A stretch of DNA of 64,000 bases from Microbacterium croceum (GCF_023091245.1 NZ_JAHWXN010000001.1:1302001-1366000), one strand, 5' to 3'; numbered from the stretch's first letter, positions 30,431 to 39,721 are shown. The notes: generated by a model from the letters alone, not told the origin. Translations and numbers: made by a program.

Positions 30431-31948
30431 TTACTCCTTGGTCAAGTGGTAGACGGTGGTGCGGTTGATTCGATGAGAGGCGTCGACCCGGAAGTCGTCC
30501 TGCAACAGCGCAGTGATGTCGGCGGGACGGCCGAACGGAGAGGACAGTTCCACCGCCCAGATGCTCGTCTCTCCCGGTGCGTCGGCGACAGCGACCATGT
30601 TCGGTACGACCGCATCCCACAGATGCGTGCGCTCGGCGTAGGAGGTCCGCAGCGCCAGGTCCTGCAGATCGGAGAACGCGTGCGGGTAGAGGGAGACGAG
30701 GATGCGGGGGTCTCTCGATGGCTTCGTCGTCTGGTCGAAGATCACTGCGTCTCCGTGGTGGGCGTTCGTTGCGATGTACTCCGCGACGTCGCGCCAATCG
30801 CTTCCGCCGTCCTTCGCCCACGGGGTGCGTTGCCCGAGATAGACGGGCACGCACACGACCACGAGAGCGATGACCAACCCGAGCGGAACGATGCGTCGTC
30901 GGTGCGCGGCGAGAAGTGAGCCGACTGCCTCGGCACCGCGTGCGATGAGGATTGCGGCGGCCGGGGTGCAGAACGAGAGATAGCGCACGTTGTACGTCGG
31001 CGAGATCAGGTTGCCCGCGAGCAGGAGTGCAGTGGGAACCACGAGCCACAGCAGCGCGAGCACGGTGAGGTGCTGGTCCGGTCGGTCCTTCGCGCTCCCG
31101 CGCACCAGAGCAACAACGAGCGCTGCGGAGGCCGCGATCACGAGGTACCACGCGAAGAGCGCAACCACGGGGTGCCCGAACCACTGCGACACGAGCACGT
31201 TCCGGACTGTCGTGTAGTCGCGTCGCGCGAGAAAGGCGATCTGGGCGCGCTGCTGGTATCCGAGAACCACGATGGGCGTCGCGAGCACCACCGACGCTGC
31301 GGTGGAACGCAACCACGACGCGAAACGCTCACGATGCATGACCGCGACGTACAGGCCGTGCACGACGAGCAGCAGGCCCAGATAGAGGAAGAGGTACATG
31401 CACGCCGCCGCGCCGAAGGCGTAGCCGATCCAGCCGCCGATCCCGGCACGGCGCCGGAGAAGGCGCAGGAGCAGCACGGTCAGCCACACGGCAGCAGCCG
31501 CACCGAGGGCATACGAGCGGGCCTCGGAGGCCATCGACGTCGTTCGAGGAAGCACGACCGCGGCGATACCAGCCATGGTCGCGAACCGATCGCTCGCAGA
31601 CCCCCGCACCAACACCACGATTCCGGCGACCATCACCCCGGCGGCGAGGGCGCTGAGCAGCCGTGTGGCTGCCTCCGCGGATCCGAACGCGCCCACCCAC
31701 AGGTGAAGCATCACGTAGTAGAGGCCGTGCACGGCATCGACCGAGCCGAGCATTCCGGCCAGACTCGACCAGGACCGCTCCGCCGACATCACGCTGGCTG
31801 CCTCATCGCCCCAGTAGGACGGGATCCATGAGCCCGTGAATCCCACGGCGGCGCCGACGGTGCCCCACAGCCAGGGGGCGGAGGCACGTGGAATCCGCCA
31901 TCGCGCACGACGAGCCTCCTCGGCCGGCGCGATCGTCGTAGACGACAT
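30431..31948 (-). CDS. Polytopic membrane glycosyltransferase, GT39-like (PMT/ArnT fold)
   Basis: A 505-residue protein with about 11-12 membrane segments. The first extracytoplasmic loop contains SYWGDEAASVMSAERSW, with the conserved acidic residues of GT-C enzymes, followed by VDAVHGLYYVMLHLW. A C-terminal extracytoplasmic domain of about 120 residues follows the last helix. Such proteins transfer sugars from polyprenyl phosphate to envelope acceptors. GGAGGAAC precedes the ATG at 31948. It heads the operon with the GT2 and GtrA genes, which would supply and flip its donor. Confidence 0.85.
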   Translation of the reverse strand: MSSTTIAPAEEARRARWRIPRASAPWLWGTVGAAVGFTGSWIPSYWGDEAASVMSAERSWSSLAGMLGSVDAVHGLYYVMLHLWVGAFGSAEAATRLLSALAAGVMVAGIVVLVRGSASDRFATMAGIAAVVLPRTTSMASEARSYALGAAAAVWLTVLLLRLLRRRAGIGGWIGYAFGAAACMYLFLYLGLLLVVHGLYVAVMHRERFASWLRSTAASVVLATPIVVLGYQQRAQIAFLARRDYTTVRNVLVSQWFGHPVVALFAWYLVIAASAALVVALVRGSAKDRPDQHLTVLALLWLVVPTALLLAGNLISPTYNVRYLSFCTPAAAILIARGAEAVGSLLAAHRRRIVPLGLVIALVVVCVPVYLGQRTPWAKDGGSDWRDVAEYIATNAHHGDAVIFDQTTKPSRDPRILVSLYPHAFSDLQDLALRTSYAERTHLWDAVVPNMVAVADAPGETSIWAVELSSPFGRPADITALLQDDFRVDASHRINRTTVYHLTKE

Positions 31949-32065
31949 CTTGTTCCTCCGAATGGGTGGGTGCGATGTCGTCGTCACCCTGCCCCTGGAA
32001 CATCGGAACTGCCTCGGCTGGTCGCCCTGCGGTATGAGAACTCTCTCAAGATTGCGGACAGGAGT

Positions 32066-32078
32066 GCTTCTCTGAGAG
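32066..32078. promoter_or_regulatory. 13-bp palindrome upstream of the COG4705-like gene
   Basis: TTCTCTGAGAGAA is a perfect odd palindrome at 32066-32078 in the divergent spacer between the GT39-like gene and the membrane protein/two-component operon. A second related word (ACTCTCTCA) lies about 30 bp to the left. It may bind the response regulator encoded downstream; this is inference. Confidence 0.4.
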
Positions 32079-32142
32079 AACACTCACCGGGCAGCATGCC
32101 GCTGCGGGGCGAACGCCAAGCATCCGTCGAGACCCTGTGGGC

Positions 32143-32961
32143 ATGACGAACCCCATGCCCGACCACATGCGCACCATCCTGATGAACAGGGTGCCCGAGG
32201 TGACCCTCGCCTTCTGGGTGATCAAGATCCTCTCCACGACCACCGGCGAGACCTTCGCCGACTACCTCAACGTCGACCTCGGCCTGGGACTGAGCATCAC
32301 CACCTGGGTGATGGGCGGCCTCCTTCTGACCGCGCTCGCCGCCCAGTTCGCCACGAGGCGCTACACCTCAGGTATCTATTGGACGGTCGTCGTGCTGATC
32401 AGCATCGTGGGAACGCTCCTCACCGATAATCTGACCGATGTGCTCGGTGTCCCGCTCTGGGTTAGCACGCTCATCTTCAGCGTCGTACTCGCCGTCACGT
32501 TCGGAATCTGGTTCGCCCGCGAGCACACGCTCTCCATCCACACGATCTTCACGCGACGTCGCGAGTCGTTCTACTGGATCGCCGTCCTGTTCACCTTCGC
32601 GCTCGGCACCGCCGCGGGCGACCTCATCTCGGAAGGGATCGGTGTCGGCTATGTCTTCGGCACGGTCCTCTTCGCCGCGCTGATCGGGGTCATCGTGATC
32701 GCCCGCTTCGCATTCCGCCTCAACGTGGTGTTCTGCTTCTGGGCCGCATACATCCTGACGCGCCCGCTGGGAGCCTCGATTGGGGACCTGCTCTCACAAC
32801 GCCCTTCCGACGGTGGTCTCGGCCTCGGGACGACGGTGACGAGCCTCGTCTTCCTGGTGATCATCGTCGCAGTCGCGGTGTACCTCGGGGTGAAGACGTC
32901 CGCGCAACGCCGCGAAGCGCTGGCCCCCGGTCGCTCGCCGCAGGTTGTGGCCGCCCCGTAG
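32143..32961 (+). CDS. COG4705-like membrane protein next to a two-component system
   Basis: A 272-residue protein with about eight membrane segments. It contains NRVPEVTLAFWVIKILSTT near the N-terminus and repeats a related sequence after the middle (SFYWIAVLFTFALGTAAGDL), so it looks like an internal duplication of a four-helix unit. This matches the uncharacterised COG4705 membrane-anchored family. ATG 32143 is used over the GTG at 32137. The response regulator starts 25 bp downstream, so the three genes are probably one operon and the protein may be sensed or controlled by the kinase. Confidence 0.78.
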   Translation: MTNPMPDHMRTILMNRVPEVTLAFWVIKILSTTTGETFADYLNVDLGLGLSITTWVMGGLLLTALAAQFATRRYTSGIYWTVVVLISIVGTLLTDNLTDVLGVPLWVSTLIFSVVLAVTFGIWFAREHTLSIHTIFTRRRESFYWIAVLFTFALGTAAGDLISEGIGVGYVFGTVLFAALIGVIVIARFAFRLNVVFCFWAAYILTRPLGASIGDLLSQRPSDGGLGLGTTVTSLVFLVIIVAVAVYLGVKTSAQRREALAPGRSPQVVAAP

Positions 32962-32986
32962 GATCGCCACGAGGGAGGTCGATCAC

Positions 32987-33667
32987 GTGACTCTGCGAAT
33001 ACTCACGGTCGAGGACGAGCGCGAGATGGCGGATCTCATCGCCAGGGGCCTGCGAGCAGATGGGTATGTCGTCGATGTCGCCGGTGACGGGGTGGAGGCG
33101 ATGGCGTTCGCCAGCGACGGCGGTTATGACATCGCGATCCTCGACGTGATGCTTCCCGGCATGTCGGGCTTCGAGCTGTGCAGATGGTTGCGGCGGCAGC
33201 ACTCAGGGCTCGCGATCATCCTCCTGACTGCGCGCGATGCCGTGGACGACCGGGTGCGCGGTCTCGATGCGGGCGCCGACGACTACTTGACCAAGCCGTT
33301 CGAGTTCGTCGAGCTCGCCGCCCGGTTGCGTGCGCTGAGCCGCAGGGACGCGATCGGCAGCACCCGCATGCACGTCGGTGGCCTGCACATCGACATGACC
33401 AGGCATCAGATCTCGACGGACTCCGGCGAGCTGCGGTTGAGTCGTACCGAGTTCGATCTGCTGCGCCTGCTCGCGTCGAACGTGGGACGGGTGATGCCCA
33501 GGGCGGAGATCCTGGATGTGATCTGGGGTTCCGCCGCCTACATCGACCCGAATATCGTCGACCAGTACATCAGCTACGTCCGTCGCAAGCTCGACACTGT
33601 CGACGCGCACGTGCGCATCGTCACCGCGCGCGGCGTGGGATTCGAGTTGATCGCGATGGACCCGTGA
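32987..33667 (+). CDS. OmpR-family response regulator
   Basis: A 226-residue regulator. The receiver domain has acidic residues E9/D10, the phosphoacceptor D53 in ILDVMLPG and the conserved Lys in TKPFEF. The C-terminal winged helix has the recognition segment NIVDQYISYVRRKL. A GGAGGT ribosome site precedes the GTG at 32987. Its stop overlaps the GTG start of the kinase gene (GTGA). The target genes are unknown; the upstream membrane protein and the neighbouring copper/iron-linked genes are candidates. Confidence 0.92.
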   Translation: MTLRILTVEDEREMADLIARGLRADGYVVDVAGDGVEAMAFASDGGYDIAILDVMLPGMSGFELCRWLRRQHSGLAIILLTARDAVDDRVRGLDAGADDYLTKPFEFVELAARLRALSRRDAIGSTRMHVGGLHIDMTRHQISTDSGELRLSRTEFDLLRLLASNVGRVMPRAEILDVIWGSAAYIDPNIVDQYISYVRRKLDTVDAHVRIVTARGVGFELIAMDP

Positions 33668-35040
33668 ATTCGTCCAGGCTGGGGATCCGGACGCGGATCA
33701 CCGGAGGAAGCCTGCTGATCGCGATCCTGATCTCCGTCATCGCCGGCATCGTGATCTACACCCAGGTCGAGCGGCTCGTGAACGAGAGCCAGGCACGCAT
33801 CCTCGAGGGGATCGCGGGCCAATACGTCACGGCCATCACCACGGGCGACACGGAGGAGCTGGACATGCCCGGCCACGGGCAGCTCGTGCTGGTCGTCGAC
33901 TCCAGCGGCGCGATCGCGGTCGACACCTTCCCCGCCGACCTGGCCGCACAGACCCCGGACCTGGTCGCGCGTCGGGACGGAACGCGCACGGTCGAGGCCG
34001 GCTCCGCCGAGTTCCTCGTCCGTTCCACGTCGGTGGATGCGGCGGACGGTACCTGGCACGTGATCACGGCGAGCGACAGCGACACGAACGTGCTCGACGA
34101 GGTGGCGTGGCTGCTCATCGTCAGCATCGCCGTGATCAACATCGCTTTCGGAGCCTCGTCGTGGTTGATCGGGTCTGCGGCGCTCGGCCCGGTCTCGCAG
34201 CTGCGGCGGAGCGCCGCCGCTCTGGTCGCGAGCCCCAGTACCGAGACGCTTCCGGTTGGCGCGGCGCGCGACGAGATCTCAGAGCTGGCCGAGACTCTCA
34301 ACACGCTCATCGCGGAGCTGCGGGCGTCCGCGGAGCGGGAGCGGCAGATCGTCTCCGATGCGAGTCATGAGATCCGCACCCCGCTCGCGATCATCCAGAC
34401 GCGTCTGGAGCTCGCCCAGCGCGAGGCTCGCAGTCTCGATGACATGAAGGTCGACGTCGCCGCCGCGCAGCGGACCCTCGCCCGGTTGTCCTCCCTCGCC
34501 GCTTCGCTGCTGGAGCTGTCGCGAATCGACGCGCAGCACTCTTCCGGAAGTGCAACCGTCGGAGCGCTCGTCGCTGAGCTGGCGGAGGCCGCTGATCGCG
34601 GACGTCTGCGCGTCGCTGATCGCAACATCCTGATCGACTACACCGACGACATCTCCAGCCCTTCGGCCGTCGTCGCGGTGAGCGAGGAGGACTTCGGTCG
34701 GGTGTGTGACAACCTCGTCGGCAACGCCGTGCACGCGATCCGAGACCGCGGCAGCGTGCAGCTCCGTCTCGCCGAGGAGCAGGGCGCCGTGATCCTGACC
34801 GTCACCGATGACGGCGGCGGAATGAACGAGGACTTCGTGCCACTCGCCCTGGATCGCTTCTCGCGGCAGAGCGAGGCGCGCACCGGGGGCGGCGCGGGCC
34901 TGGGGCTGCCCATCGTCGCCGGGATCGCAGCCAATGCGGGAGGCCTCGTCGAGTTGAGGAACGATCCCGGCGTCGGGTTGTGCGTGTCCGTGCGACTGCC
35001 CACCAGGCAGCCACACGGGAATACACTGACCCCCGGGTAG
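33664..35040 (+). CDS. Sensor histidine kinase
   Basis: A 458-residue kinase with two membrane helices (about 13-33 and 147-170) enclosing a ~110-residue extracytoplasmic sensor domain, then HAMP, then the HisKA box with phosphoacceptor H235 in SDASHEIRTPL. The ATPase domain has NLVGNAVHAI, DDGGGM and GAGLGLPI. It pairs with the overlapping OmpR-type regulator. The sensor region is rich in Asp/Thr and lacks obvious metal-binding His/Cys clusters, so direct copper sensing is not supported. Confidence 0.9.
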   Translation: MNSSRLGIRTRITGGSLLIAILISVIAGIVIYTQVERLVNESQARILEGIAGQYVTAITTGDTEELDMPGHGQLVLVVDSSGAIAVDTFPADLAAQTPDLVARRDGTRTVEAGSAEFLVRSTSVDAADGTWHVITASDSDTNVLDEVAWLLIVSIAVINIAFGASSWLIGSAALGPVSQLRRSAAALVASPSTETLPVGAARDEISELAETLNTLIAELRASAERERQIVSDASHEIRTPLAIIQTRLELAQREARSLDDMKVDVAAAQRTLARLSSLAASLLELSRIDAQHSSGSATVGALVAELAEAADRGRLRVADRNILIDYTDDISSPSAVVAVSEEDFGRVCDNLVGNAVHAIRDRGSVQLRLAEEQGAVILTVTDDGGGMNEDFVPLALDRFSRQSEARTGGGAGLGLPIVAGIAANAGGLVELRNDPGVGLCVSVRLPTRQPHGNTLTPG

Positions 35041-35077
35041 GGCTGCTCGGCCGTCCTCGCTCTGGAGGCATGAGCTG

Positions 35078-36319
35078 TCACGGCCGTTGCTCTCCCGTGA
35101 GGAGGGTGTCGCCGATGAAGCCGCCCTCGCGGCACCCCGGTGGAACGGCGAACACGGCGGAGCCGATCGGGGTGGTCCACTCGTTGAGCAGATCGAGCTC
35201 GTCGAGCCGTCGCTGCATCGGGGTGAACTGCCGGTCGACGTCGGCCTGGAACGACACGAAGATCAGCCCGGACTCCGAGACGCTGCTCCCGGCTGGCCGC
35301 TCGTCGTAGTTGTAGGCCCGACGGAAGATCTTCTCTCTGTCATCGCCCCGGGCGCGACGGATGTGAGCGAACTGCGGGATGACGGGGAAGCCGATCGATG
35401 TCGTCGCCTCGAAGTCGGGTTCGTCGAACTCCTCCTTCCCGGTCAGGGGAGCGCCGTTCGCGAGGTTCCGTCCGATCGACGCCTCCCGTCCGCTGCGGTC
35501 GAGCCGATCCCACTTGTCGAGGTCCATCCGGATGCGGCGGATCACGGCGCTCGTGCCACCGGCCAGCCAGTCGTCATCCGACCACACCACGGCGTCGAAG
35601 TCCTTCGTCCCCGGCTGCGGGTTCGTGGTGCCGTCGACCTGTCCGAACAGGTTGCGCATGGTCGTGCCCGCTCGTTCGGTGCCGTGGGCGCGGCGGAACC
35701 CGTTCTGACTCCAGCGCAGACTCGCGAAGCTGCGGGTGTCCTTCAGCAGCATGCGCGCCGCGTGCGCCACGGTCAGCGGATCGTCTCCGGCGATCTGCAA
35801 CAGCAGGTCGCCGTCGCTGAACTCGGGCTGGAGCCGGTCGACCGTGAAGGCCGGGAGCGGCGCGAGCCACGACGGCCCCGTGCTGGCGGCGCGTGCGACC
35901 AGCCCTGGGCCGAAGCCGAAGGTCACGGTCAGCCGCGCAGGCGCCAGGGCGAGTTCGGGCTCCGAGTCCGCGAGCGCGGGGGTGCCCTGGGTGAGGCGGG
36001 CGGCGTCGTCGGTGAGGATGCGCAGCAGGCGGGTGAGCCCCTCGCGGTCGGTCGTGTCGAGCAGGTCCAGACCGAGGAACAGGCCGTGAGCCTGCGCCGG
36101 GGTGTCGATCCCGGCCTGGTGGATGCCGAAGAAGGGCACCGTCTGTTCGCCGTTCAGGGGCGTCGATGGTGCGGTCGCCGGTGCGTCCTGTCGAGTGAGC
36201 GCGTAGTCGACACCGATCGCCGCGGCCGCGCCGACACCGGCGACAGCTCCTCCGAGGAGGAACTGCCGCCGGGTCGACCCGGTGCGATCGGTGCGCGCGC
36301 CCTCAGCGGGCGCCGGCAT
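35078..36319 (-). CDS. efeB: Dye-decolourising peroxidase, EfeB type, Tat-exported
   Basis: A 413-residue heme peroxidase. A twin-arginine signal (STRRQFLLGG) is followed by an Ala/Gly-rich hydrophobic stretch. The DyP distal motif GxxDG is in LFGQVDGTTNP, and the proximal heme His is probably in QFAHIRRARG. EfeB-type enzymes work with EfeUO in iron uptake or in peroxide removal outside the membrane. Here it is instead coupled (1-bp overlap) to a PCu(A)C-type copper chaperone and follows CopC, so a link to copper or iron handling under oxidative conditions is likely. No EfeU or EfeO gene is adjacent. Confidence 0.9.
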   Translation of the reverse strand: MPAPAEGARTDRTGSTRRQFLLGGAVAGVGAAAAIGVDYALTRQDAPATAPSTPLNGEQTVPFFGIHQAGIDTPAQAHGLFLGLDLLDTTDREGLTRLLRILTDDAARLTQGTPALADSEPELALAPARLTVTFGFGPGLVARAASTGPSWLAPLPAFTVDRLQPEFSDGDLLLQIAGDDPLTVAHAARMLLKDTRSFASLRWSQNGFRRAHGTERAGTTMRNLFGQVDGTTNPQPGTKDFDAVVWSDDDWLAGGTSAVIRRIRMDLDKWDRLDRSGREASIGRNLANGAPLTGKEEFDEPDFEATTSIGFPVIPQFAHIRRARGDDREKIFRRAYNYDERPAGSSVSESGLIFVSFQADVDRQFTPMQRRLDELDLLNEWTTPIGSAVFAVPPGCREGGFIGDTLLTGEQRP

Positions 36320-36858
36320 CAGTGATCCATGCCTTCGTGCTCGTCGCCGTCCTCGTAGTTCTCGTTCGCGCCGGAGTAGTCCTTCACGGGAGCAGTGAAC
36401 TCGTACGTCGAGTCGTCGGAGAACGTCAGAGTGATGGTGACCTCGGCGCCCGCCTGCAGCGGCTCGGCGAGATCCATGAGCATGATGTGGCTGGCTCCGG
36501 GCTCCAGCGGCAATGTGCCCCCTGCCGGGATAACGAAACCGCCCGCGATCTCGCGCATGACCATCTCGCCCGCCTCGTTCTCCACGGTCTCGTGCAGCTC
36601 GACCATGGTCGAGGCGGCGGTCTCGGCGGAGACGACGGTCACGTCATCCGATCCGGTGTTGGTGAGGGTGCCGAACGCTGCCGACATCCCCTCCTCGGCG
36701 GACTTCACCCACGCGTCCTCGATCGTGACCGAATCGCCGGCCGGAGCGGACTCCGACTCGGCCGGAGCAGCGGTGCCGGCGCATCCGGTCAGCGCGAGCA
36801 GCGAGACCGCGACCAGCGCGGCGAAGCGTGACAGGGGCTTCAGGGAGGTGTTGTTCAT
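36319..36858 (-). CDS. PCu(A)C-family periplasmic copper chaperone lipoprotein
   Basis: A 179-residue lipoprotein with lipobox LTGC and a Ser/Glu-rich linker. The mature domain carries the Cu(I) site of PCu(A)C: His and Met residues in VELHETVENEAGEMVMR and HIMLMDL, matching the H(M)x10Mx21HxM pattern. It probably delivers copper to cytochrome oxidase or another surface enzyme. A His/Glu/Asp-rich tail (DGDEHEGMDH) adds metal ligands. The ATG at 36858 has GAAAGG upstream; its end overlaps the DyP gene start by one base. Confidence 0.88.
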   Translation of the reverse strand: MNNTSLKPLSRFAALVAVSLLALTGCAGTAAPAESESAPAGDSVTIEDAWVKSAEEGMSAAFGTLTNTGSDDVTVVSAETAASTMVELHETVENEAGEMVMREIAGGFVIPAGGTLPLEPGASHIMLMDLAEPLQAGAEVTITLTFSDDSTYEFTAPVKDYSGANENYEDGDEHEGMDH

Positions 36859-36869
36859 GGGATGACCTT

Positions 36870-37484
36870 TCACAGTTCTCGTTCTGCGGTGCCGTCGTTC
36901 TCGGGCACCGCAACTGCCGTCCGTGGACGGCGAAGGAATCGATAGAGGGCGAACGCGGCGACGGCGATGACCGCCCCGCCTCCGCCGATGAGCAGCGCGC
37001 GAGGCGCGCCGCTCGGTTCCTGAGTGGTCTGATCCCCAGGGTCCTCTGCATTTGTGGTGGACTGCCCGCCGCCTGCGTCCTGCGACGCCATCGGTTCGGC
37101 ATCCCCGACCGTGAACGGGACGATGCCCGAGATCGGATGTCCGTCTTCCGAGACGACCTGCCAGCGCACCTGGTAGCCGGAATCCGGCATGCCGGGCTTG
37201 ACGTCGACGGTCACAGTGTTGCCTTCGACCTCGACATCGCCGCCGGCCCAGTCGCGGCCGTCCTCATCGATCACGAGTACCACGGCCCCCGTGGTCGATT
37301 CTCCGAGCATCAGCAGCTCTCCCGAGAACGTCAGGACGATCTTCTCGGGAGCGGCGTCCAGCCGCTCGCCGGCTTGCGGGGTGCTGTGGACCAGGGCGTC
37401 GTGGGCGGATGCCGGCACAGCCGTCGCGAGGATCGCGACCGCCGCCACCGTCACCCCCACCACCCATCGGCGGACAGGAGACAT
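36870..37484 (-). CDS. copC: CopC-domain copper-binding protein with C-terminal membrane anchor
   Basis: A 204-residue exported protein. After a signal peptide ending in ASAHD, the mature protein starts with His (HDALVHSTP), as CopC requires for Cu(II) binding, and has the CopC beta-sandwich (VSEDGHPISGIVPFTV). A Gly/Thr/Gln linker and one C-terminal helix (LLIGGGGAVIAVAAFALYRF) anchor it to the membrane. It precedes the copper chaperone and peroxidase genes, so these three genes are probably one operon for surface copper handling. Confidence 0.9.
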   Translation of the reverse strand: MSPVRRWVVGVTVAAVAILATAVPASAHDALVHSTPQAGERLDAAPEKIVLTFSGELLMLGESTTGAVVLVIDEDGRDWAGGDVEVEGNTVTVDVKPGMPDSGYQVRWQVVSEDGHPISGIVPFTVGDAEPMASQDAGGGQSTTNAEDPGDQTTQEPSGAPRALLIGGGGAVIAVAAFALYRFLRRPRTAVAVPENDGTAEREL

Positions 37485-37603
37485 GATGAAGGACCTCTCG
37501 ACAGGCGTCGTCGAGCGACGCCGCACGTGCGTTCGGAGCGCTCGCGCGGAGGAGTCTCCGGGCGGGCGCGGATCGCCGCCGGCCAGGACAGCCGGGGCGT
37601 GGA

Positions 37604-38227
37604 TCAGACCGTGCGGAGGGCAGGCGGGGCGCGCCCGCGAAGGGTCGCGAGCAGCGGTGCGCTGTGCGGCGCTTCGATGCGAGCGCCGATGAAGGCGCGG
37701 GACGTACGGCGCGGCAGAGGAGCGGCGAGGACGGCGTCGATGCGCTGCTGCATCCAGCGGACGCTCTGCTGGGCGAGATCGCGCAGGCCGAGGAGCAGGC
37801 GCTCGCCGCGGTGCAGAGCGAAGGTCGTCACCATCGCGGCGAACGCGTGGCCGATCCACATCGTGGCGTCGAGCGCGACGATGGTGTCGGCGCTCCCGGC
37901 GATCGCGGGAAGCACGACGGGGGCGCCGTGCACGTGGGGCGCCACGGCAGCAGCGGACGAGGATGAGACGGTCCCCAGCACGAACAGCACGTGGAAGAGG
38001 AACTGGCTGATCGCGACCGAGAGCGTCAGCCTCAGCGCGGAAAGACGGCGGCCGGCGAGCAGTACGCACACCATGAACGACAGCACCCAGGGGACCGCGA
38101 TGCCCAGCAGGCCGGGCATCGCGCCACCGGCGGAGACGTGACCGGCGAGGGCGGCGAAGATCGCCACGGACGACGCCGCGAACCCACGCAGGACCGCGGG
38201 CCTCCTGGACTGATGCACGTTTTCCAT
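37604..38227 (-). CDS. Hypothetical membrane protein of the copper cluster
   Basis: A 207-residue protein with five or so membrane segments, including HVSAGGAMPGLLGIAVPWVLSF and SQFLFHVLFVLGT, and a basic C-terminal tail. His residues recur in or near helices (GHVSAGG, FHVLF, APHVHGAPV), which would suit metal contact. No family is recognised. It is placed just upstream of copC (120-bp gap) and on the same strand; similar membrane proteins accompany CopC in related genomes. Confidence 0.72.
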   Translation of the reverse strand: MENVHQSRRPAVLRGFAASSVAIFAALAGHVSAGGAMPGLLGIAVPWVLSFMVCVLLAGRRLSALRLTLSVAISQFLFHVLFVLGTVSSSSAAAVAPHVHGAPVVLPAIAGSADTIVALDATMWIGHAFAAMVTTFALHRGERLLLGLRDLAQQSVRWMQQRIDAVLAAPLPRRTSRAFIGARIEAPHSAPLLATLRGRAPPALRTV

Positions 38228-38263
38228 TCTGTCAGGCCGATGCCCGCTCGATAGACTCCCCGC

Positions 38264-38683
38264 ATGCGGATCCGCCCGATCGATCTCGTCGACGTCCTGG
38301 TGTATCTCGTGGTCCTCGGCGCTTTCAGCCAGCTCTTCCCCGCAGTGATCTCCGAGACGTTCCTGCTGGCTCTCCTGACCGCGATCCTGCTCAAGATCGT
38401 GCTCGAGATCGTCGTGTGGGTGAAGTCGCAGGCGCTCGCCCGCATCCGCTCAGAGGGGGCTGTCGCCTCGCGGGTGATCGGCGTCGTCGTGCTCGTACTG
38501 GTGCTCCCGGGGAGCAAGTTCCTGGTGCTGGAGCTGGTCGATCTCGTGTTCGGCGACGCCGTGCAGCTCGGCGGCTTCTTCCTCGTCACTCTGCTGATCG
38601 TCGTGCTCATGCTGTCGCGCGGCGGCGTGCGGCGGCTTTTCGCCTCTTCTGAGCCCCGACAGGGCGACGCGGAGATCTCCTAG
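38264..38683 (+). CDS. Hypothetical small membrane protein
   Basis: A 139-residue protein with four membrane segments: a first pair (about 8-27 and 31-50), a basic loop (WVKSQALARIRSEG), and a second pair ending LLIVVLMLSRGGVRRLF. It has no recognised domain. It is divergent from the copper-cluster membrane protein with a 36-bp spacer, so the two promoters must overlap. Confidence 0.72.
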   Translation: MRIRPIDLVDVLVYLVVLGAFSQLFPAVISETFLLALLTAILLKIVLEIVVWVKSQALARIRSEGAVASRVIGVVVLVLVLPGSKFLVLELVDLVFGDAVQLGGFFLVTLLIVVLMLSRGGVRRLFASSEPRQGDAEIS

Positions 38684-38713
38684 CCCGCAGGGAGCATCGG
38701 TCGCCCGTGCTCG

Positions 38714-39379
38714 TCAGTGCTCGTGGTGCTCGTGGTGCTCGTCCTCCTCGAGCAGCATGCCCACCGACGTGGCGCACGCGTCGCCCCTCCACGCCTCCAG
38801 CCCCTCGCGCACGGCGAAGGCCGCGATCACGAGCCCGGCGACGGCATCCGCCCACCACCACCCGAAGAGCGTGTTGACGACGAGGCCGATGAGCACGGCG
38901 GCCGACAGGTAGGTGCAGATCAGCGTCTGCATCGAGTCGGCGACGGCGGTCGCTGATCCGATCTCCCGCCCGGCCCGCCGCTCCGCGAACGACAGGAAGG
39001 GCATCACGGCCACGCTGATCGCGGTCAACACGATGCCGACGGTGCTGTGCTCCGGACGCTGCGCGGTGACCAATGACAGCACCGAGGTCGCAGTGACGTA
39101 GATCGCGAGGGCGAAGAAGGCGACGGCGATCACCCGCAGGGTCGGCTTCTCCCACCGCTCGGGGTCGCGGCGCGTGAACTGCCACGCGACGGCGGCGGCC
39201 GAGAGCACCTCGATCGTGGAGTCCAGGCCGAAGCCGATCAGCGCGGCGGATGACGCCACCGAGCCCGCGGCGATCGCGATGACCGCTTCGATCAGGTTGT
39301 ACCCGATCGTGATCGCGACGATCAGGCGGATGCGGCGGTGCAGAGTCTCGTGCCGTGCCGAGGAGACGACGGCCGACAT
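38714..39379 (-). CDS. Cation transporter of the CDF-like (TMEM163-type) family
   Basis: A 221-residue protein with six membrane segments and CDF-type metal motifs: GFGLDSTIEVLSA in helix 2 and WWADAVAGLVIAA in helix 5, each with acidic residues at metal-site positions. The C-terminus is His-rich (EDEHHEHHEH), a likely metal-binding tail. It lacks the usual cytoplasmic CDF domain. It is encoded directly after a CmtR-type sensor with a 1-bp overlap, which points to efflux of Cd, Pb or Zn. Confidence 0.85.
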   Translation of the reverse strand: MSAVVSSARHETLHRRIRLIVAITIGYNLIEAVIAIAAGSVASSAALIGFGLDSTIEVLSAAAVAWQFTRRDPERWEKPTLRVIAVAFFALAIYVTATSVLSLVTAQRPEHSTVGIVLTAISVAVMPFLSFAERRAGREIGSATAVADSMQTLICTYLSAAVLIGLVVNTLFGWWWADAVAGLVIAAFAVREGLEAWRGDACATSVGMLLEEDEHHEHHEH

Positions 39380-39714
39380 CAGCAGGTGCAGCCTTCTCCG
39401 GAGCAGCAGTCGGGTTCGACGATCAGCACCACGCGCATGAGCTCGTCCAGTGCGGGAGCGAGGTGCTCATCGGTCAGCCGGTACCGGCTGCGGCGGCCGT
39501 CAGGAACGCTCTCGACGAGACCGCACCCGCGCAGGCAGGCGAGGTGGTTCGACATCACCTGACGCGAGACGCCGAGCGACTCGGCGAGGTCGGCCGGATA
39601 AGCGGCGTTCTCACGCAGCGCGAGCAGGATGCCGGCGCGTGTGGGGTCCGACAGTGCGTGTCCGAGTCGGGCGACGGCGGCGGTGTGCGTCAGGGAGGCG
39701 GGAGCGGCGATCAC
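39379..39714 (-). CDS. CmtR-type ArsR-family metal sensor
   Basis: A 111-residue winged-helix repressor. Cysteines C60 and C64 lie in the recognition helix (NHLACLRGCGLV), and C103/C104 plus C109/C111 are in the tail (DCCSGEGCTC). This is the Cd/Pb site of mycobacterial CmtR (Cys57, Cys61, Cys102) with extra tail cysteines. Metal binding should release DNA and derepress itself and the overlapping cation-transporter gene. A long inverted repeat lies 8 bp upstream of the start codon. Confidence 0.88.
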   Translation of the reverse strand: MIAAPASLTHTAAVARLGHALSDPTRAGILLALRENAAYPADLAESLGVSRQVMSNHLACLRGCGLVESVPDGRRSRYRLTDEHLAPALDELMRVVLIVEPDCCSGEGCTC

Positions 39715-39721
39715 TCTCTGA

